Assembly: GCA_000405805.1 (NCBI GenBank)
Contig: ASPJ01000019.1
Coordinates: 10,847 to 21,366, forward strand
DNA length: 10,520 nucleotides
Reading direction: 5' to 3'
DNA from: Fidelibacterota bacterium SCGC AAA003-L08
GTDB lineage: Bacteria > Fidelibacterota > Marinisomatia > SCGC-AAA003-L08 > D37C17
The stretch's first letter is position 1, and each line of letters begins with the position of its first letter. The notes beneath the pieces are model-generated. The model saw nothing but the letters and a program-made list of their open reading frames with translations. It searched no databases and was not told where the DNA came from. Both the position numbers and the translations under genes were made by a program. This document shows positions 6,053 to 10,520 of this stretch, piece after piece.

Positions 6053-7347
6053 TATTCTATTCCTAATCGTTTAAAAACTTTTTTAATATTTTTTAATATC
6101 TTGTTTAAATCAAACAATCTATTAATTTCATTATTAGACAAAATATTGGATATATCATTATCCTTAAATAGTAATGTCTTAAAATCAACCTTGTGGTCCC
6201 ATGCCTTCATCGCATTTTTTTGAACCATTTGGTAAGCATCTTCGCGCGTGACGCCTTTCTTGATTAATGCTAACAATACTTCTTGGCTAAATATTAAACC
6301 ATTCGTTTTATTGATATTGTCCATCATATTATCTGGATATACTATTAAGTGTTCAAATAAATTTGTCATCTTATCTAGCATATAGTCTACAATATGGGTA
6401 GAATCTGGAATAATAATTCTTTCAACTGACGAATGAGAAATATCTCTTTCATGCCAAAGCGCTATATTTTCTAATGAAGTATGTGCATTACCTCTTAACA
6501 ATCTTGCAAATCCAGTCATTCTTTCTGTAATTATTGGATTTCTTTTATGAGGCATTGCAGAAGAACCCTTTTGGCCTTTTGAGAAAAACTCCTCCGCTTC
6601 AAGGACTTCTGTCCTTTGTAAATGGCGGATTTCAATAGAAATTTTTTCTATAGTAGCTCCGATGATAGCTAATACTAGCATATATTCTGCGTGATGATCT
6701 CTTTGGATTACTTGATTAGAAACGCTTTCAGGCTTGAGTCCTAGTTTTTCACACACTCTCTCTTCTACTTCAGGGTCTAAATGTTGATACGTACCAACCG
6801 CACCTGAAACCTTTCCAAAAGAGATATTATCTAAAGCTGCCTTCCATCTTTTAATACTTCTATCTATTTCTTCACTCCAAAGAGCTAGCTTTAATCCAAA
6901 TGTAATCGGTTCTGCATGGACCCCATGTGATCTTCCTATCTGAAACGTATCTCTATATACTAAAGCTTTTTTACGCAGTAAATCTTTAAATGATTCTAGC
7001 TTAGACAATATTATTAAGCCCGCTTCTTTGCACTGTAATGCAAGAGAGGTGTCCAATAAATCAGATGATGTCATTCCCATGTGAACAAATCGTGAATCTG
7101 GACCAATGTTTTCTGCTAAATTTGTTAAAAAAGCAATTACATCATGATGAGTTTCAGCTTCAATTTCATTAATACGATCAACAGAAAAAGCAGCTTTGTC
7201 TTTAATAACTTTTAATGATTCTACTGGGACTTTTCCCATTTCACTCAAAACTTCTAAAACAGCAATCTCAACATTCTTCCAAGTTTCAAATCTATTTTGG
7301 TCTGACCAAATCCTTGTCATTTCTTTGGTGGCATACCTTTTAATCAT
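6052..7347 (-). CDS. purB: Adenylosuccinate lyase
   Basis: PurB acts twice in purine synthesis, releasing fumarate from SAICAR to give AICAR and from adenylosuccinate to give AMP. The 431-residue protein belongs to the fumarase/aspartase superfamily, with its three conserved regions visible: H68 in the THHDV segment, H141 in GRSHGVHAEP (the expected general acid), and the flexible loop signature KGSSAMPHKRNP at 260-271 carrying the catalytic serine. GMTSSDLLDT at 91-100 is also typical. The ATG is 15 bases after the htrA stop with an excellent Shine-Dalgarno (AGAGGA, plus coordinates 7356-7361), so it can be translated independently. It directly precedes purC, the enzyme that acts just before it in the pathway. 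Confidence 0.98.
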   Translation of the reverse strand: MIKRYATKEMTRIWSDQNRFETWKNVEIAVLEVLSEMGKVPVESLKVIKDKAAFSVDRINEIEAETHHDVIAFLTNLAENIGPDSRFVHMGMTSSDLLDTSLALQCKEAGLIILSKLESFKDLLRKKALVYRDTFQIGRSHGVHAEPITFGLKLALWSEEIDRSIKRWKAALDNISFGKVSGAVGTYQHLDPEVEERVCEKLGLKPESVSNQVIQRDHHAEYMLVLAIIGATIEKISIEIRHLQRTEVLEAEEFFSKGQKGSSAMPHKRNPIITERMTGFARLLRGNAHTSLENIALWHERDISHSSVERIIIPDSTHIVDYMLDKMTNLFEHLIVYPDNMMDNINKTNGLIFSQEVLLALIKKGVTREDAYQMVQKNAMKAWDHKVDFKTLLFKDNDISNILSNNEINRLFDLNKILKNIKKVFKRLGIE

Positions 7348-7355
7348 CTGTATAG

Positions 7356-7361
7356 TCCTCT
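7356..7361 (-). promoter_or_regulatory. Ribosome-binding site of purB
   Basis: AGAGGA on the minus strand lies eight bases before the purB ATG, in the short gap after the htrA stop. It marks purB as an independently initiated gene, unlike truA and htrA, which have no such signal. Confidence 0.75.
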
Positions 7362-7362
7362 G

Positions 7363-8457
7363 TTATTTGTTCTTTGGATTAGCTAGTTCTAATTCAAGTT
7401 CTATAGATTTTTCATTCCGCAATATTATTAATTTAATAATATCTCCAGTTCTATGAAAACCTTCATCTATAACTTTTTTGATATTTTTTCCTGAATTTAC
7501 TTTTCTGTCTTCAACTTTCAGTATAATATCTCCTACTTTTATACCTGCGTTATCACCTGGGGAATCTTTTTCAACATCTCTAACTACAACACCCTCTCTA
7601 CTTTTTAGTCTAAGTAATTGCATTGTGTCTTTATCTATAGATTTTACTTTAAGACCTGTAGCATAATCTCGATTTATTTGCCCAATTTTTTTAATATCAC
7701 CAATAATAGCTTTTACTCTATTTATTGGAATAGAGAAACCTATTCCAATAGATCCAGAACTATAATCAGAAGCTGTCATTATAAATGTATTGATACCTAT
7801 AACATCACCCTCAGAGTTTATTAAAGGGCCCCCACTACTCCCTGCGTTTATAGCAGCATCTGTTTGAATCATATTTTGGTAAACATATCCTTCAGACTTT
7901 AAACCAAAATCAATATTGATACCACTTATTATTCCAGCCGTAGCTGTTGGTTGATTTGAAACATTAAATAATCCTAATGGATTACCAAGGGCGAATACTG
8001 GCTCACCTACAACTAATTTATCTGAGTTTCCTAGCTTAACATATGGGAAATTTGAATCATTCTCAGGAAATTTATAATCAATAATCTGAATTAATGCCAA
8101 ATCAGTTAAGTGGTCAATTCCTTTTATTATTCCTTCGTAACTTCTTCCTCCATCTAATGTAATAGATATATTAATAGCATCCTCTACTACATGTGCATTC
8201 GTTATAATATATCCATCTGAGCTTATAATAACACCTGAGCCTAAATCATTACTTTCTATAAAATCTATATTTGATCCTAGGTCATGGTACATATTATTAA
8301 TTGAAGATTCTATTTTCTTTGCATTAATCCCGACAACACATGGTTTATTTTTTTCTATTGCCCTAACTCCTACAGAATCACTTGCGATATCTTTCTGATT
8401 AAATAAGAAAAATAATAATCCCAGGCTAATTCCAATTAATAATAAATTCTTATTCAT
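7363..8457 (-). CDS. HtrA/DegP-family serine protease with one PDZ domain, DegS-like and probably membrane-anchored
   Basis: This is a periplasmic quality-control or stress-signalling protease. The 364-residue protein begins with a hydrophobic segment (about residues 4-19) without an obvious signal-peptidase motif, so it is probably an uncleaved anchor. The trypsin-like domain (about 35-255) contains the full triad: H89 in TNAHVVEDA, D119 in LTDLALI, and S208 in NAGSSGGPL (Ser where most family members have Asn in GNSGGP). ALGNPLGL at 157-163 is another signature. A single PDZ domain spans about 266-358 (GVVVRDVEKDSPGDNAGIKVGD). One PDZ, an N-terminal anchor and this length resemble DegS (about 355 residues) more than DegP (two PDZ). 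The start lies eight bases inside the end of truA, with no Shine-Dalgarno. Substrate and regulatory partner are unknown. Confidence 0.95.
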   Translation of the reverse strand: MNKNLLLIGISLGLLFFLFNQKDIASDSVGVRAIEKNKPCVVGINAKKIESSINNMYHDLGSNIDFIESNDLGSGVIISSDGYIITNAHVVEDAINISITLDGGRSYEGIIKGIDHLTDLALIQIIDYKFPENDSNFPYVKLGNSDKLVVGEPVFALGNPLGLFNVSNQPTATAGIISGINIDFGLKSEGYVYQNMIQTDAAINAGSSGGPLINSEGDVIGINTFIMTASDYSSGSIGIGFSIPINRVKAIIGDIKKIGQINRDYATGLKVKSIDKDTMQLLRLKSREGVVVRDVEKDSPGDNAGIKVGDIILKVEDRKVNSGKNIKKVIDEGFHRTGDIIKLIILRNEKSIELELELANPKNK

Positions 8458-9196
8458 AATTAATTTTATTTAGATACAAACCTTTTGATGGTGCTTTGAA
8501 TATTGGACAACCAGAATCTTTATTATTTAATAAATCTATTAAATTATCTAATGGAATATTCTTTTTCCCAATTTCAAGCATAGTCCCAACTAAATACCTT
8601 ACCATATGATGCAAAAATCTATTCCCCTGAATATTATAAATTAACTCATTACCTGAAAAATTCCAATTTGATATATATATATCACAAATTCTATTATCAA
8701 TTTCCGGATTAAACTTGCTCAATAATGTAAAGTCATGTGTTCCCGATATTAAATCTGCTGATTGATTAAGTAAGTCTATATCTAGATCAGAATCACAATA
8801 CCATACTCTATCATTAATAAATGGGGAATACTCCTTGGATATTCTGTAAATATATAATCTATTTTTTGCTGAGAACCTTGCGTGAAATTCTATGTCAACT
8901 TCAATACATTTTTTAATAAAAATATTCTTACTTGTATTTGCATTTATAGCATTTTTTAAATCATATGAAGATATATCTGTATCTAAAATTATATTTGCTA
9001 TTTGACCAAATGCATGTACCCCAGAATCAGTTCTACCAGATCCAATTAAATTTATACTTTGTTTATTTTTATGTAATATCTTTTCAAACGCACTTTCAAT
9101 TTCTCCTTGCACTGTAGGATGATTTGGCTGATATTGCCAACCATTATAAGGAGTTCCTAAATATTGAATAGTTAATTTAAAGTTTCTTTTCTGCAA
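8450..9196 (-). CDS. truA: tRNA pseudouridine(38-40) synthase TruA
   Basis: TruA converts uridines at positions 38-40 of the tRNA anticodon arm to pseudouridine. The 248-residue protein has the family start (KLTIQYLGTPYNGWQYQP), the catalytic aspartate D57 in GSGRTDSGVHAFGQ, FHARFSA at 104-110, GTHDF at 152-156, NRFLHHMVRYLVGT at 192-205 and the end motif APSKGLYL at 235-242. The start is TTG: there is an in-frame TAA two codons upstream and no ATG nearby, while the conserved N-terminal strand begins a few residues later. No Shine-Dalgarno is evident. It overlaps htrA by eight bases and lies 16 bases after the PAP2-family gene. Confidence 0.96.
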   Translation of the reverse strand: MQKRNFKLTIQYLGTPYNGWQYQPNHPTVQGEIESAFEKILHKNKQSINLIGSGRTDSGVHAFGQIANIILDTDISSYDLKNAINANTSKNIFIKKCIEVDIEFHARFSAKNRLYIYRISKEYSPFINDRVWYCDSDLDIDLLNQSADLISGTHDFTLLSKFNPEIDNRICDIYISNWNFSGNELIYNIQGNRFLHHMVRYLVGTMLEIGKKNIPLDNLIDLLNNKDSGCPIFKAPSKGLYLNKINYE

Positions 9197-9212
9197 ATTT
9201 TAAAGAATTATT

Positions 9213-9815
9213 TTATTGACACATTTTTACTTTATTTCTATAATAATAAAAACCTATACATGCTATCAACAATCCTGATAAAGAATCTAATATATAATGT
9301 TGTTTTATCAAGAAGGTGGCAAAAAATATTGAAATTCCAATTATTAAGGCGACATATCTATATGCTTTAAAATCATTATAATATGCTAAGCATAAAAAAC
9401 TTGAAACTACTACATGCATTGAAGGAAACGCATTCTGATATAAATAATCATAGGTTATTAAATCATGAAATATTTTTAATGGGTATCTCTCATCTGGAAT
9501 ATTCCCTAAAACATAACTTGTGTTTATGGGCCAAATAATAAAGGATATATAACAAACAATAGACATTATATTTAAAACAGATGTTATATTGCGCATCTTC
9601 CATTCATCATTCCAAATTAATGGAGGGATTAGTATAATTATATAGTAGCTATAATACGGCATAATCATCCACCACTGAAATTGAATATCTAAATCCATTA
9701 TATAAAACCATTTAGGAGGATCTATTGAGTCAATAAAAACAGGAATAATAAAATAACATGCTAGCAATACCCAAAATGAAAAAAATATTTTAATATTTTC
9801 AAGTAATTGCGTCAA
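9213..9815 (-). CDS. PAP2-superfamily membrane phosphatase/phosphotransferase (AUR1-like branch)
   Basis: This 200-residue integral membrane protein has about five to six hydrophobic segments (roughly 11-28, 52-67, 80-95, 135-147, 153-170 and 178-191). Its PAP2 signatures are NAFPSMHV at 128-135, with H134 the expected phosphate-contacting histidine, and KQHYILDSLSG at 171-181, with H173 as nucleophile and D177 as partner. The AFPS.H and QHY..D...G wording is that of the PAP2_3/AUR1-like branch, whose members dephosphorylate lipid phosphates or transfer phospho-head-groups; the substrate cannot be told. The initiation codon appears to be TTG, immediately after the TAG stop of the preceding gene and in the same frame; there is no ATG before codon 40, inside the fold. 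No Shine-Dalgarno is visible, so start choice is less certain than family. Confidence 0.85.
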   Translation of the reverse strand: MTQLLENIKIFFSFWVLLACYFIIPVFIDSIDPPKWFYIMDLDIQFQWWMIMPYYSYYIIILIPPLIWNDEWKMRNITSVLNIMSIVCYISFIIWPINTSYVLGNIPDERYPLKIFHDLITYDYLYQNAFPSMHVVVSSFLCLAYYNDFKAYRYVALIIGISIFFATFLIKQHYILDSLSGLLIACIGFYYYRNKVKMCQ

Positions 9816-10520
9816 CTATTTAATATAATTTATCTTCTTAATTAAAGTTTTACTTGAAGAATTAAATTGAATGAAATATAAACCTGAAGGAATATATTCA
9901 CTAGGCTCCCAAATAATAGAATATTCTCCAGAAATTTGAATCTTAGAGACTAAACGTCTAATATATTTACCATTTAAGTCTATTATGTTTATAGTAATAA
10001 AATCAGACGTTTCAACTAAATAGCTGATAGTAATAGATGGATTAAATGGATTTGGATAGGCTGAAAATAATTGATATTCTTTTAAATTTTCACTATCTAC
10101 ATCCAATGTTTGACAGTCCACAAAGATATCTAATGGTGCCTCATTACAGGATAATTGTGGCGTAAAATCTGGGACTCCATCATTATTACTATCAATACAA
10201 TATTCTAAAGGGAGTGTGCCTTCACAATCACATGATCCATCTGGATAGAATCCATTCGCATCAATGAACATATTTCCATCACATTGATTACATTCATCTA
10301 CTATAGCGCTTCCATTACATTCGCCAGCACAATCTTCTACAGCAGATCCATTACATTCTCCGAGACAATCTTGCAGTGCATTTCCAAAACATTCTCCTGT
10401 ACAATCTTGATTTAGATTGTTGCCATTACATATGCCACAAGCATCTACACTACCAGAACAACTATCATCTGCATCAGTACAATCCAATACTAATGATTCT
10501 ATATTAATTTCGATGCATGA
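9816..10520 (-). CDS. C-terminal part of a secreted protein with Cys-rich repeats and a type IX secretion sorting domain (5' end outside window)
   Basis: The frame is open from the right window edge, so only the last 234 residues are seen and no true start is present. The visible part begins with about 85 residues rich in Cys, Asp, Asn and Gly, including three tandem 12-residue units DCxGEC(N/F)G(N/S)A and related DACGICNGN and DECNQCDGN units. Then comes DSNNDGVPD (110-118, counted from the edge), a calcium-binding-type aspartate motif, and finally an approximately 85-residue C-terminal domain with YPNPFNPS (155-162), ITINIIDLNGK, GLYFIQF and a basic end. That is the Por/type IX sorting domain, which sends proteins across the outer membrane for release or surface attachment. 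The cysteines are probably disulfide-bonded outside the cell. The upstream part, where any enzymatic or adhesive domain would be, is missing. Confidence 0.9.
   Translation of the reverse strand, partial: SCIEINIESLVLDCTDADDSCSGSVDACGICNGNNLNQDCTGECFGNALQDCLGECNGSAVEDCAGECNGSAIVDECNQCDGNMFIDANGFYPDGSCDCEGTLPLEYCIDSNNDGVPDFTPQLSCNEAPLDIFVDCQTLDVDSENLKEYQLFSAYPNPFNPSITISYLVETSDFITINIIDLNGKYIRRLVSKIQISGEYSIIWEPSEYIPSGLYFIQFNSSSKTLIKKINYIK
10299..10406 (-). repeat. Three tandem 36-base coding repeats (12-residue DCxGEC units)
   Basis: Units at 10371-10406, 10335-10370 and 10299-10334 each encode 12 residues beginning Asp-Cys, with Gly-Glu-Cys at positions 4-6 and Gly at position 8. The first part of each unit is nearly constant in DNA (the minus-strand GATTGT at unit starts), whereas the last residues vary (ALQ, AVE, AIV). 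Related but degenerate units flank the array on both sides. The repeats preserve the reading frame and belong to the sorting-domain protein. Confidence 0.88.

Noticed and set aside
6035..6223. Plus-strand open frame of 62 codons
   Set aside because: Antisense to the purB 3' end and purC start; no ribosome-binding site or family resemblance.
7196..7824. Three plus-strand open frames
   Set aside because: Antisense to purB and the htrA-family gene, both unmistakable; these are by-products of AT-rich codon use.
10299..10406. CRISPR-like array (36-base period)
   Set aside because: Units are directly tandem without spacers, diverged, and coding in frame within a Cys-rich protein.
10485..10487. 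TTG as start of the sorting-domain protein
   Set aside because: The frame stays open upstream to the window edge and the Cys-rich repeats point to a larger protein; this is an internal leucine codon.

Overview
The window is strongly AT-rich, densely packed bacterial chromosome using the standard bacterial code: TGA is a true stop in ruvC and purS, and tryptophan is TGG. The best clue to the organism is the partial gene at the right edge. It encodes a secreted protein with Cys-rich 12-residue repeats of the type DCxGEC(N/F)G and a type IX secretion (Por) C-terminal sorting domain with the motif YPNPFNPS. That combination is typical of the Fibrobacterota-Chlorobi-Bacteroidota group, and the DCxGEC-type repeats particularly suggest a marine Candidatus Marinimicrobia (SAR406)-like bacterium. 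This taxonomic call is an inference from protein style, not a phylogeny.

Layout. Every gene but one is on the minus strand, so transcription runs right to left. From the right edge: the 3' part of the sorting-domain protein, a PAP2-family membrane enzyme, truA (tRNA pseudouridine synthase), a DegS/HtrA-like membrane-anchored protease, purB and purC. A 115-base gap follows, then purS, purQ, a small DUF4321-like membrane protein and a very short tatA. These genes abut or overlap by a few bases and look like one or two operons. A strong hairpin at 3589-3629 closes the block. Facing it is the only plus-strand gene, a 136-residue exported protein I do not recognise, with its own promoter region and ribosome-binding site. 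Divergent from it runs a second minus-strand operon: yebC, ruvC, ruvA, gcvT and the first 45 codons of a membrane protein that is probably the FtsK/SpoIIIE translocase.

Function. purB, purC, purS and purQ are four parts of de novo IMP/AMP synthesis; the separate PurS and PurQ imply a small-type PurL encoded elsewhere. yebC-ruvC-ruvA is a widely conserved cluster for Holliday-junction processing, but ruvB is not beside it; gcvT (glycine cleavage, a source of one-carbon units also needed for purine synthesis) occupies the next position. HtrA, TatA, the sorting-domain protein and the unknown exported protein are envelope or secretion functions.

Translation signals differ by position. Genes at transcript starts or after gaps have clear Shine-Dalgarno sequences (yebC, the unknown gene, purS, purB, purC), while most genes that touch the preceding stop codon have none, suggesting translational coupling. 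I see no rRNA, tRNA, CRISPR array, insertion sequence or riboswitch, and no intergenic stretch longer than about 145 bases. Most of the window is ordinary core-genome content. The items that stand out are the unknown exported protein, the minimal TatA, the same-frame TAG/TTG junction between the sorting-domain and PAP2 genes, and the repeat array.
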